From Gari tellinella (taxonomy: Eukaryota > Mollusca > Bivalvia > Cardiida > Psammobiidae), in contig OV277868.1 in the NCBI GenBank assembly GCA_922989275.2, positions 48,730,216-48,794,215 on the forward strand: a stretch of 64,000 nt of DNA, in the 5' to 3' direction. The translations under genes and the position numbers were made by a program. Shown in pieces: positions 53,447 to 61,679 of the stretch (positions are counted from its first letter, which is position 1; the number at the start of each line of letters is the position of its first letter). The notes under the pieces are model-generated. The model was not told where the DNA came from, ran no database searches, and saw nothing but the letters and a program-made list of their open reading frames with translations.

Positions 53447-53700
53447 TAAGGACAGGTGACAGTTAAAGATAAAGGCAAAGCAGAAAGATCCTGTAGGAGC
53501 TTTCTGCTTTACTTTCATCCTTGCTTTAAGCTGTCATCTATGCTAAAGTTCTACTTACATAACAAATGAAATGAAGGCTTGTTTTAGGTAAGACATGAGA
53601 CTGCTTAGAGCAAGATAAAAGAAAAGCAGAAAGCTAGTTCCTACTTTAGCTTTCTGTCTTATACTTCTATTGTACTTTAAGTCATCAACAATCTTTTAAA
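53447..53700. mobile_element. Two F-type hairpins in a row
   Basis: 53452-53542: GGACAGGTGACAGTTAAAG to CTTTAAGCTGTCATC, tip GATCCTGTAGGAGC. 53600-53690: GACTGCTTAGAGCAAGATA to TGTACTTTAAGTCATC, tip GCTAGTTCCTACTTTAGC. Outer ends are weak. Confidence 0.55.
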
Positions 53701-53728
53701 CCATCAATGAGTTATATTTTTAGTGATC

Positions 53729-53979
53729 ATGATGCAGGGCTGCCATAAGTTGACCTGAAAAATCCTAAGATTTCCAATGTTGCATTTTTCAAGTGCGATT
53801 TTAAGAATCGTACCGTTACCCCATAGCATTTTTCTTGTTTTGTTGACATGCGACTTCTTAAAGCAGGCTGTAAGTAAAGCAGAATACACCTTAGGGCGCA
53901 TTCTGCTTTAGGCTACCATGTACCAGAAAAAAATCCGAAGATTTAGGAAAAAACCGGAGAAATGGCAGCCCTGATGATG
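53729..53979. mobile_element. Hybrid MITE: family H ends with a family A segment
   Basis: Element 53735-53973, CAGGGCTGCCATAAGTTGAC to GAGAAATGGCAGCCCTG, flanked by ATGATG on both sides. Between H sequence on the left and the core 1 hairpin lies ACCGTTACCCCATAGCATTTTTCTTGTTTTG split here as CCGTTACCCCATAGC plus TTTCTTGTTTTG: the family A end and its subterminal DNA (~53812-53860). The right side is pure H. Confidence 0.75.
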
Positions 53980-54211
53980 AAAGGACTTTCCTCCTATAGT
54001 ACTAATTATTATACCGTAAAGATCCCAAGTATCGAGACAGACAGACTTGAGCAAACAGTGTAAACCCTGATCCTACTGCATCTGAGTCACAGTAAATACA
54101 TGTTTTCCATGCAGTTTACACCTTTTGGTCAAAATAACTGTCTGATAAAAGTAATTTATTCAAATTTTATGATAATTACAGCAGTTAGAAATTTTTACGA
54201 TAATCTTTAAA

Positions 54212-54435
54212 ATATCTCTTTGCATGCCAGCGGTGGATACATATGCCACGGTCATTACCTTCGCAAACAGTTTAGATCCTGATGAGATGCCGCATAACGA
54301 GGCGTCTCATCAGAATCCAAACTGTTTGACACTCTGACCCTGTTTTGAAAAGAAATTTTGAAAAATCTATTTTTAGAACAGTATCAGACAACAATTGTTG
54401 CAGACGGAAAAATTACCCAGCATGCAAAGACTTAT
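54212..54435. mobile_element. Family B MITE
   Basis: CTCTTTGCATGCCAGCGGTGG to CCCAGCATGCAAAGACTTA; hairpin ~54264-54330, tip TGCCGCATAACGAGGCG; TTAA duplications eroded. Confidence 0.8.
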
Positions 54436-54472
54436 ATAATAATCACAGTAAAAACGAATCATAGTATCCCAC

Positions 54473-54515
54473 CTGTAAATATCGTCATGTTTCTCATTTG
54501 GTTCTTAGAGTTTAA
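54473..54515 (-). CDS. Candidate short coding exon
   Basis: 43 bp between CACATTCTAACAG (acceptor with a branch-like TTCTAAC) and ACAG|GTGGGA (donor). Open as LNSKNQMRNMTIFT plus one base, so it ends in the phase that the 149-bp exon at 52636-52784 requires; the joined codon would be GAG. If the first ATG (54497) is the start, this could be the first coding exon instead. Small size and average splice signals keep confidence modest. Confidence 0.35.
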
Positions 54516-54951
54516 CTGTTAGAATGTGGGGTACGCGTGTTCATGTTATGCTGTTTTGTACGTTTTACATATCACGTCATTGTCTATTTACCAATCCCTA
54601 AGTCTGATAAAGAAAAATCTAGGACTAAATACCGCAAAAACAAAACCATATTTCAATAGAAATGAAAAAAGTATTTATTTTCCCTTCAGCTACGATTAAA
54701 CTGTTACTTGCTTTTCAAATAATGACTACTAATATTGACCAAAACTGACTTGCCTTTATGAGTTTTGATTAATTTTTGAGAAATTTTATCTTTCTAGAAA
54801 ACAAAGAAATTAATGAAATTATTGTAAACATAAAATCTTGATTCAAATATATTAAATCACAGGCATAATGAAGGTAAACTTGTTTATCAGATGTTTGAGA
54901 AGGTGCGAAATTCGTATCGAAATGTTCCTGATAATAGTCAACTTAATCTTT
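54516..54951. other. No feature seen
   Basis: AT-rich; ACATATCACGTCATTG near 54565 is the only CpG-bearing stretch. Confidence 0.4.
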
Positions 54952-55064
54952 AACCCTTTAGCGTGCTATGTAATTGTCGTCTGCAAAGAAATTGTCTGCA
55001 ACCTTTCTCTCTTAGAGTTGATTTTGATCAATCTGTTTGTGATATAGATCAGGTGGTCACTTAA
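54952..55064. mobile_element. Family B left-end fragment
   Basis: TTAACCCTTTAGCGTGCTATG then TTGTCGTCTGCAAAGAAATTG; the hairpin and right end are absent. Confidence 0.6.
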
Positions 55065-55311
55065 CTCTTTGAACCCTAGTCACACATATATGTGTCATTT
55101 GCAAACAGTGTACCTGTGGGATGTACACTTGTCCTATGCAAACTGTGTAGACCCTGATCAGAGGGCTCCTTAAGGAGCCCTCTGATCAGGGTCTACACTG
55201 TTTGTCCTTTTGACATATATTGTAAAAATCAACCCTTAAATCTCAAAAATGGACAAGACTAAATTGAAAACTAGAATTGTCCATTTGAGGTTTCAGGGAG
55301 GAAAAAGTTAA
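55061..55311. mobile_element. Family C MITE, complete
   Basis: TTAACTCTTTGAACCCTAGTC to AGGGAGGAAAAAGTTAA; hairpin ~55135-55205 is perfect, AACTGTGTAGACCCTGATCAG side with tip GGGCTCCTTAAGGAGCCC. Confidence 0.9.
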
Positions 55312-55550
55312 CCCTTTAATGCTCAAATTCACCATGAGGTTTTACCCTTTCACCACCATCTTGTTGTCAGTTTCAATATTGTTGCCTGCCATTTGAAAGT
55401 AAGATTTAAAGCAGTACGACTGATGAACATTTCAAAACATGTGTCAAACAGTATGAACCCTGATCAGACACCAGACATTATGTGGTGTCTGATCAGAATC
55501 CAAACTGTTTGCAAATGCGCCTTTTGGCACCAATGACAGTGAAAGGGTAA
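55308..55550. mobile_element. Family B/C MITE abutting the previous copy
   Basis: Shares TTAA 55308-55311. Inner pair TTTTACCCTTTCACCACC / CAGTGAAAGGGTAAA; hairpin ~55440-55512 with CAGTATGAACCCTGATCAGA and tip CACCAGACATTATGTGGTG. Confidence 0.65.
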
Positions 55551-56030
55551 ACTGAGATATATACACTTTCAATACTTGAAACAAGTTTAAAATACCATTG
55601 CAAATGATCTGGATCAAGACCAGGTCCTACAAATATTAATTGTCAGTCTTGGTCAAGATACCAACTTTTTTCTCAATCTAATCAAAGTTTCTTCAAAATG
55701 TAAAGAAGAGTCAATTTCAAATAAAATACTTAGAATTCAAAGGAGTTGGGAAGTGTTTAAGTACTAAATTATCACCAAGTCAAAGGGCAGTCGGGCCAAG
55801 AATTCGTAAGTAGGACTGCAGTAGGGGAGTTGGTATTTTCCCTCATTCCTTCGATGTCAAAACAAAAAAAGTACAAGTAAATAGAAATTTGTCAAGATAT
55901 TTATTCAAACATTAATCTCTCCCCCTCTGTGTCTGATTGCCGGCTCTGTTGATTGGGTTGATCTGAGTCATTACGAACTATTTCCTGTGACTCTTGGAGA
56001 GCTCTTGAGTCAATCTACAGGCAATTGTAA
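55551..56030. other. No gene seen
   Basis: Mostly single-copy. 55595-55670 has GATCTGGATCAAGACCAGG and a worn complement; a pyrimidine-rich stretch at 55915-55935. Confidence 0.45.
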
Positions 56031-56106
56031 ATATCAGTATATCGGATCCAGATCAGACTAATGTCAAGTAACCCAGGGTCTGGTCTGGATCCAAGCTGTT
56101 TACAAA
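56031..56106. repeat. Core 2 hairpin (family B remnant)
   Basis: GTATATCGGATCCAGATCAGA and GGTCTGGATCCAAGCTGTTTAC. Confidence 0.55.
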
Positions 56107-56224
56107 TGCTATAATCTAGTATGAATATCCTAATGGGAAACTAGTATTGTCCAACGAAAGTGAGTTAAGAATATCGTCTCAAAATCATAATGCATGATTC
56201 CACATTGATTGTCCTGTAGCTGAA

Positions 56225-56476
56225 TTAACCCATTACCCCATAGCATGTTTCTTGTTTTGAAATCATGTCACCACTGAAAGCAGGCTGAAAGTAAAGCAGA
56301 ATGTGCCTAAGGAAGCATTCTGCTTTACTTCCAGTCAGCTTTATGATACCATCTGCTAGGATATAGAAACATTTTCTTATGGTATATATTTATGACTGTA
56401 TAAAGTGGAACTATTTTCTTCAGTTGGGAAATAAATTAAAGGTGTAAAAAGGCATATTTATGGGGGAATGGGTTAA
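56225..56476 (-). mobile_element. Family A MITE
   Basis: TTAACCCATTACCCCATAGC to GGGGGAATGGGTTAA; tip TGTGCCTAAGGAAGCA (imperfect). Confidence 0.85.
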
Positions 56477-56486
56477 AGACTGCTTT

Positions 56487-56655
56487 AAATCCTTGTAGTG
56501 CTGATATATATATACTCATCCTTTGCAAACATTGTAGACCCAGATCAGTCCTCTAATATTTTGGGAATAAATCCCTTAATTGATAGTCAATGTAACCTAG
56601 TAATTTGTCAGCAAATGGATAAGTCTATTTGAAAATTCAGCATGAATAGGTTAAC
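56487..56655. mobile_element. Family C MITE, hairpin collapsed
   Basis: AAATCCTTGTAGTGCTGATA to AATTCAGCATGAATAGGTTAA; keeps AACATTGTAGACCCAGATCAG but lacks the right arm. Confidence 0.6.
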
Positions 56656-56881
56656 CCATTACCCCTTAAATATGCCTTTAATTTATTCCTCCACTGAAGA
56701 AAATAGTTCAAATTTATACAGTAATGAATATGAAATATAAATATTTTGTACAATCTAGAAGATGATAGCTTGAAGCTGGCTGGAAGTAAAGCAGAATGTG
56801 TCTTAAGGCACATTCTGCTTTACTTTCAACCTGCTTTAAGTGGTCACCTATCTTCAAAACTAGAAACAGGCTATTGGGTAA
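56651..56881 (+). mobile_element. Family A MITE sharing TTAA
   Basis: TTAACCCATTACCCCTTAAAT to GGCTATTGGGTAAC; tip TGTGTCTTAAGGCACA; right TTAA lost. Confidence 0.8.
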
Positions 56882-56899
56882 CAACCCCTGTAAAAAGTG

Positions 56900-57130
56900 T
56901 TCAAGAATTTTAGAATATTCATGAATGTTTATAAATGGCCGCTTCTAGAATTGTTCCAGAGCTTCAAGAATTATAATACTTCACACATTCTACAAAAGGA
57001 GTTCAAGAACTTTTGTAATTCTAGGACAATGGTTCTAAAGACATCAAATTTCTAGAATTTTTGCAGAACATTCATGACTGTTAAATGGCCGCTTCTAGAA
57101 ATGTTGATGAATATTCAAGAAATTATTCTA
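56900..57130. promoter_or_regulatory. Cluster of heat-shock-element-like palindromes
   Basis: GAATATTCATGAA (56913-56925) and GAATATTCAAGAA (57109-57121) both fit GAAnnTTCnnGAA, the HSF trimer site; further TTCTAGAA, TTCAAGAA and GTTCAAGAAC units lie between. The segment TAAATGGCCGCTTCTAGAA occurs twice (~56930 and ~57082), so it is a diverged direct repeat. Binding is inference; it may be only AT-rich repeat DNA. Confidence 0.4.
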
Positions 57131-57214
57131 GAATAATCCTTAATACGGTTGAAACCGGCAGATCAAATAAATTTGTCAACTAGACCGTAGCCTGTGGTTA
57201 TTTCCCGTACGAAA

Positions 57215-57570
57215 AATCCAGGCGGAATCTGCCCGGAAATGAGGCGGAATTGGGGCGGAAATGGCTGATTCCGGGCGGACTTGGGGGCGGAAACCTAAAT
57301 TCTGCCTCAAGTCAGTCAGTTTTACGGGCGGAATTTTGAGAGGATTCCGGGCGGAATTTAAAATCCAGGCGGAATTTTGTACTTTGACATTTTTCAGAGG
57401 CGGAATTTCTCACTTAGACTAGCATCTCGAGGCGGAAAATGAGAAAACATTGGAAATTGAGGCGGAATTTTTTACTTAGACTATTTCAATAAGGCGGAAT
57501 TTCTGACTTAGTTAAAATTCTGCCTGAATGAGGTGGAATTTCATACTTAGACTATTGCAACAAGGCGGAA
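57215..57570. repeat. Degenerate GGCGGAA(TTTT) array
   Basis: About fifteen GGCGGAA units at irregular 20-45 bp spacing, several followed by TTTnnTACTTAGACTA. GC-rich motif in otherwise AT-rich DNA; no reading frame persists. Confidence 0.75.
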
Positions 57571-57900
57571 TTTTGGACTGTGAATTTTGAAAAAATGTTT
57601 AAGTCCAAAACGTGAAAAAAGTTTAAAAAAATTGTATCTTTTTAATTATTTAATAAAATCAGGGTGTTCATGGATTCAAAATTATCGCCATAAAACAAAG
57701 AAGTCATATATGTACAAATGAGGAAGGTCTTTTGGTCAAATATAACAAAGGGGAATAACTCCGAAAATATTAATGTCTAGTCAGAGTTATGGACCCTGCA
57801 CTTAATCTCTCCAAGCTAGCTATTTCCATATATGAAATTTTATTCCACTAGCATCAGTTAAACTGGAGTAAATATCTTAAAGACAATAAAGACAATAACA
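57571..57900. other. No feature seen
   Basis: AT-rich sequence, no ORF, no element ends. Confidence 0.4.
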
Positions 57901-57930
57901 CTCCCCCCCCCCCCCTCTCTCTCTCTCTCG
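57901..57930. repeat. Poly-C then (CT)n microsatellite
   Basis: Fourteen C followed by about eight CT units. Confidence 0.95.
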
Positions 57931-57989
57931 GAATCAGTTGTGTGAATTTACTTTCAATTCAGAACTGCAGTTTCATTTAGGCAAGATTT

Positions 57990-58420
57990 TAAAGTTGTTT
58001 CAATTGGTTGCCATGGCAACCACAGTTTCAACTGATAGACCTATATTTGAAGAAATCTGATACAGATTCACCCATTTGTATGAAATTATTTTTTAAATTG
58101 AGTCCGTGGTTTCAGAAAAGAAGAATTTTTAAGTTTCCACTATATTATATCCAAATAAAGGAAATACGAGTGCCCCACCCACTGCTGTTGTTTTTAGCTC
58201 ACCTGAGCCGAAGGCTCAAGGTGAGCTGTTGTGATCGCCCGCCGTCCGTCTGTCCGTCCGTTCAAATTTACTTCAAGCGACAACTCCTCTGAAACCGCGA
58301 GTCTGAGGAAAAAACTAATTTGCTCACGGTGTTCCTTGGATGCTTCTCTACAGAAATTGTTAAAATGAAACTTTAAAGTGGACTACTTATTGAAATTTAT
58401 TAAAAAAAATGAAAAACTTT
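57990..58420 (+). mobile_element. Pearl-like fragments P3a, left end
   Basis: 58194-58262 is the left end, TTAGCTCACCTGAGCCGAAGG with its hairpin and GTGAGCTGTTGTGATCGCCC, plus CCGTCCGTCTGTCCGTCCG. Before it, 57990-58193 carries a unit fragment with GTTGCCATGGCAAC. P3a breaks off near 58420. Confidence 0.65.
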
Positions 58421-58664
58421 AAACAAGTTTTTTGTAAAAAACCACTGTTCCCACACCTTAGATATTGCATGAATAGTATCTTCTACTAAATCACTTTCAA
58501 AATTGTAAAAAATCAAAACCCTAGGATCAAATTTGACTCAACCCTGGCCATATCAGTGCTTTTTGATGCAGGTCTGACAGTAAAAACTCTCTAATGATCC
58601 GTTTTATACAGACACATTGTATCTTCCAGGCTAAGAAGCTACCCTTATACAAAATGCAACATTT

Positions 58665-58770
58665 TTGCAAACAGTTTGGATCCAGGTCAGATGCCACATA
58701 ATGCTGCATCTAATCTGGATCTAAACTATTTGCCACTCATTTACATATTTTCTTATATTTAGAAAATATA
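58665..58770. repeat. Core 2 hairpin, first of a duplicated pair
   Basis: CAGTTTGGATCCAGGTCAGAT with tip GCCACATAATGCTGC, followed by TTGCCACTCATTTACATAT and TCTTATATTTAGAAAAT; the same ~100 bp recur at 59060. Confidence 0.7.
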
Positions 58771-59059
58771 AGTTATTATTTTTTTACATATTTCACATAC
58801 AAACATTTGGAGCAGACAACAGTTCAGCATAATAATAGTCATTTCTCTCTGAGACCGTCTCCAATTGCATAACTGACCCATAGCTAGCTCTGAACTCAGG
58901 TCACTGAGATACATAACAGAAATGAAAGTGATGTCTGCTATTTTATGCTCAAGCACAACTTAGTTCGAGGCATATTACTTTTGGTCTGTCTGTTTGTTTG
59001 TTTGTGTTTTGTTTGTTTGTTTATCTTTCTGTCTATCAGTCCACAATTAATTCTTGGCC
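58771..59059. other. No gene; (TTTG)n run
   Basis: 58985-59030 is an imperfect TTTG/TCTG microsatellite; the rest is unremarkable. Confidence 0.6.
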
Positions 59060-59166
59060 ATAAACAGTATGGATCCAGGTCAGATGCCACATAATGCTGC
59101 TTCTAATCTGGATCCAAACTATTTGCCACTCATTTACATATAGTTTCTTATATTTAGAAAATGTAA
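59060..59166. repeat. Core 2 hairpin, second of the pair
   Basis: CAGTATGGATCCAGGTCAGAT, tip GCCACATAATGCTGC, same right flank as 58665-58770 with a few changes: a direct duplication of hairpin plus flank. Confidence 0.7.
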
Positions 59167-59179
59167 ATAATGATATTTA

Positions 59180-59266
59180 TTAACCTATTAACCCATACAT
59201 ATTCTTTTTTATGTCTTTAATTTATTCTTCCACAGAAGAAAATATTTCACTTTATACAGTCATTGT
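59180..59266 (+). mobile_element. Family A MITE, first 85 bp only
   Basis: TTAACCTATTAACCCATACAT..TTTATACAGTCATTG, then replaced by pearl sequence. Confidence 0.65.
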
Positions 59267-60148
59267 TGTCTTTAACAATTGCTTCAAATGACATCTCCTC
59301 ATATACCGCTGAAAAGATTTCAACCAAACTTTACACGAATGTTCCTTGGGTCAAGTTCTTTCAAAATTGTTCAAAGAATTAAAAACAATGTAGAACTCTG
59401 GTTGCCATGGCAACCAAGTGAAAAAATAAGGAAATCTTAAAAAAAATTCTTGTCTGAAACTACAAGGGCCAGATCTTAGACATTTGACACATAGCATCAT
59501 CTACAGGTCCTCTATCAAACTACAAACTATGCCCCTGGGGTCAAAATTGGCCCCGCCCAGGGGGTCACAGTTTAACATAGAGTTATATAGTGAAATTTTC
59601 AAATGTCTTCTCCTCTGAAACTAATATGGCCAGAGCTTTGATATCTGGCTTGGTGACACTTTTAGATGTCCTTTACCAATAAGGTTCAAATGGTTCTGGT
59701 CGATTGCATATCATCTACAGGTCCTCTATCAAGTTTGTACAAATTATGCCCCTGGGGTCAAAATTAGCCTCACTCCGGGGGTCACAGTTTTCATACGTCT
59801 TCTTTTCTGAAGCTAATATAGCCAGAGCTTTGATATTCGGCATGGTGTTACTTCTAGATGTCCTTTATCTATTTTGTTCAAATGGTTCCAGTCTGTTGCA
59901 TATGTAGGTCACAGGAGCTAAAAATAGATTTTTTCAATGGAAACTTAAAAAAAATCTTCTTGTCTAGAACCCTAGTACCCTGATCTTAGATATTTGGAAC
60001 ATAGCATCATCTACAGGTCCTCTATCAAGATTGTTCAAATTATGCCCCTCGGGTAAAAAATGACCCCGTCCTGGACTTAAATCATTATCTCCATTTTGAT
60101 GTACAGCTATTCTCAGGTGAGCGACATATGCCCCATGGGGCTCTTGTT
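59267..60148 (+). mobile_element. Pearl/Helitron-like element P3b, right part
   Basis: Diverged ~300-bp units (ATCATCTACAGGTCCTCTATCAA at ~59500, ~59710 and ~60005; GGCCAGAGCTTTGATAT at ~59628) and the end TCAGGTGAGCGACATATGCC, CCATGGGGCTCTTGTTTT. Same subfamily as P1, opposite orientation. GTTGCCATGGCAAC at 59401. Confidence 0.7.
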
Positions 60149-60296
60149 TTTAATCTTGGAAAATTATTTTAAGAAATAGCCATTTAACTTTAAGGAAAGA
60201 ACAATTTTAAATTCTCTTCAACGTTTTCCGTAGTTTTCATATGCACATAATATCATTTCAGAGATAATTCACGTTTATTCTCTGTTTCTAGCAGAA

Positions 60297-60515
60297 AGAA
60301 TAACACCTTATTTACGTGAAAGGCCGAAACTCGAGTGGGTCGAAGTTTCTCCGTGTGCTCCGTTCCGCGCATGCGCTAGCTGTTGGTCTCGAAATTTGAA
60401 AGGAAGAGCCATAATTTGTAACGACGATACATGAATGTCCCTGTGTTTTAACCAAGAAATCACACCTTGTATGGCTCATACACGCTGTCGCGGACAATGC
60501 GTGTTGTGATTAAAG
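60297..60515 (+). promoter_or_regulatory. Probable promoter and first exon of a plus-strand gene
   Basis: Locally GC- and CpG-richer (60330-60505) with the perfect palindrome GCGCATGCGC at 60367-60376, the NRF1 site common in CpG promoters. It ends in a consensus donor TTAAAG|GTAAAT at 60515/60516. Downstream at 61086-61195 is an exon with good borders but stops in all frames, which fits a 5' UTR. ATG ORFs here are short (MNVPVF*; MRVVIK into the donor). The minus-strand 61-codon ORF over the same patch is probably a composition effect. Confidence 0.45.
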
Positions 60516-61085
60516 GTAAATTGTGTATTTAAACTTGTATGTTCGTGTATAAATTATAATTCAGATGTTTTCGCACGCTGCCTGGCCTGGGTGTTTGTTT
60601 TTGTCAGTTGATCTTACTAGGATATTGTAAGATTTAATGCAGATATATTTACATGCATTTAGATTCGTTTCAGTAGATAGGCGTTCAAGTCGAAGCTGCA
60701 AATATTTATTTACCTAATCCATCATTTGAAATGCAATTGATAGGCAGATGACCTAAATAATACAATCTCCTATGCTGAAAACGTAGCGGTTCAATTCGTC
60801 CCAAGTCAAATCGTAACTGGTTTAATTCGGCCTACACACTATAGAATAGTGATTGCAGTGTATAGTTAGAGAAAATCGTTTCAACATTTTGTAATTAAGT
60901 TGTCCCGTATTTGATTGTTTTTCTTAGATTTAAATACATTCTTTTAGTTTAAACAAGTTAATTAGAGTTTAATGTGTGGTAAACAAGTTATTTAGATGTG
61001 ATTTTATCTATCTTCTCACAACTCAAATTTTAAATTTAGATCTAGATACACTTTAATTTTATCAAAGCATATGTCTCTATTTCAG
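60516..61085 (+). other. Putative first intron
   Basis: AT-rich, no repeats recognised, ends with ATGTCTCTATTTCAG. Confidence 0.4.
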
Positions 61086-61195
61086 ATTCCATGAGTCAAC
61101 CAATAGAATAGTTACAACACTGTTGAAACATCTTATTTAAAGATCCATGGACCAGAGATATTGAGGTGGCTTAACAGCTGTAACCATTTCACAAG
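61086..61195 (+). other. Putative untranslated exon 2
   Basis: 110 bp between a strong acceptor (TCTCTATTTCAG|ATTCC) and donor (CACAAG|GTAAAG). Stops in all three frames, so non-coding if real. Belongs with the promoter at 60.3 kb. Confidence 0.45.
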
Positions 61196-61255
61196 GTAAA
61201 GACTGCCGAAATATTAAACAAGAGTACTTCTATTTTAGAATGATCAACACTGACA

Positions 61256-61460
61256 CGGTCTGTGTACGTAGCTCAGTGGTAGAGCGTCCCGTTCTAGTGC
61301 AGGAGGTTGCGGGTTCAATCCCAGGCCGGGGCAAACCAAAGACTTAAAAATTAGTAGTTTTTAATGACTTCCTTCCTCGCTCAGGGTTTCGGGTTACATG
61401 TAGCATATAGTAACAACTGGTTTTGTCGGTGTCAGGATAGAGTGACCGGCCGGTAGTGTT
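61256..61460 (+). mobile_element. tRNA-derived SINE
   Basis: The head has box A TAGCTCAGTGG and box B GGTTCAATCC at normal spacing, but acceptor, T and anticodon stems pair poorly, so it is not a working tRNA. The body (CTTCCTTCCTCGCTCAGGG..GGTTTTGTCGGTGTCAGGAT and AGAGTGACCGG) resembles the conserved central domain of mollusc SINEs. No clear tail or target duplication was read. Confidence 0.6.
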
Positions 61461-61679
61461 GGGTCAAAATCAAATGGAAAAGTCAACATTCGAGGTCGAA
61501 GAAAGATTTCGCCAATAAAAACTGCACAGTGCACATATTCCTGAATCTAAGACATATCGTGATAATTTACTTTGGTAAGAACCCGAAAGGAACGTGTATT
61601 TGAAATATCAATAATTCTTACAAAGGTCTAAGGAAATATCTCTAGTCACTGTTCGCCCAGACCCGGTCGGCTTTTTTTT
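61461..61679. other. No feature seen
   Basis: Intron-like sequence ending in a T-run before the pearl element. Confidence 0.4.

Noticed and set aside
61259..61332. Functional tRNA gene
   Set aside because: Boxes A and B are present, but acceptor and T stems do not pair and the anticodon loop is wrong in size; followed by a SINE body.
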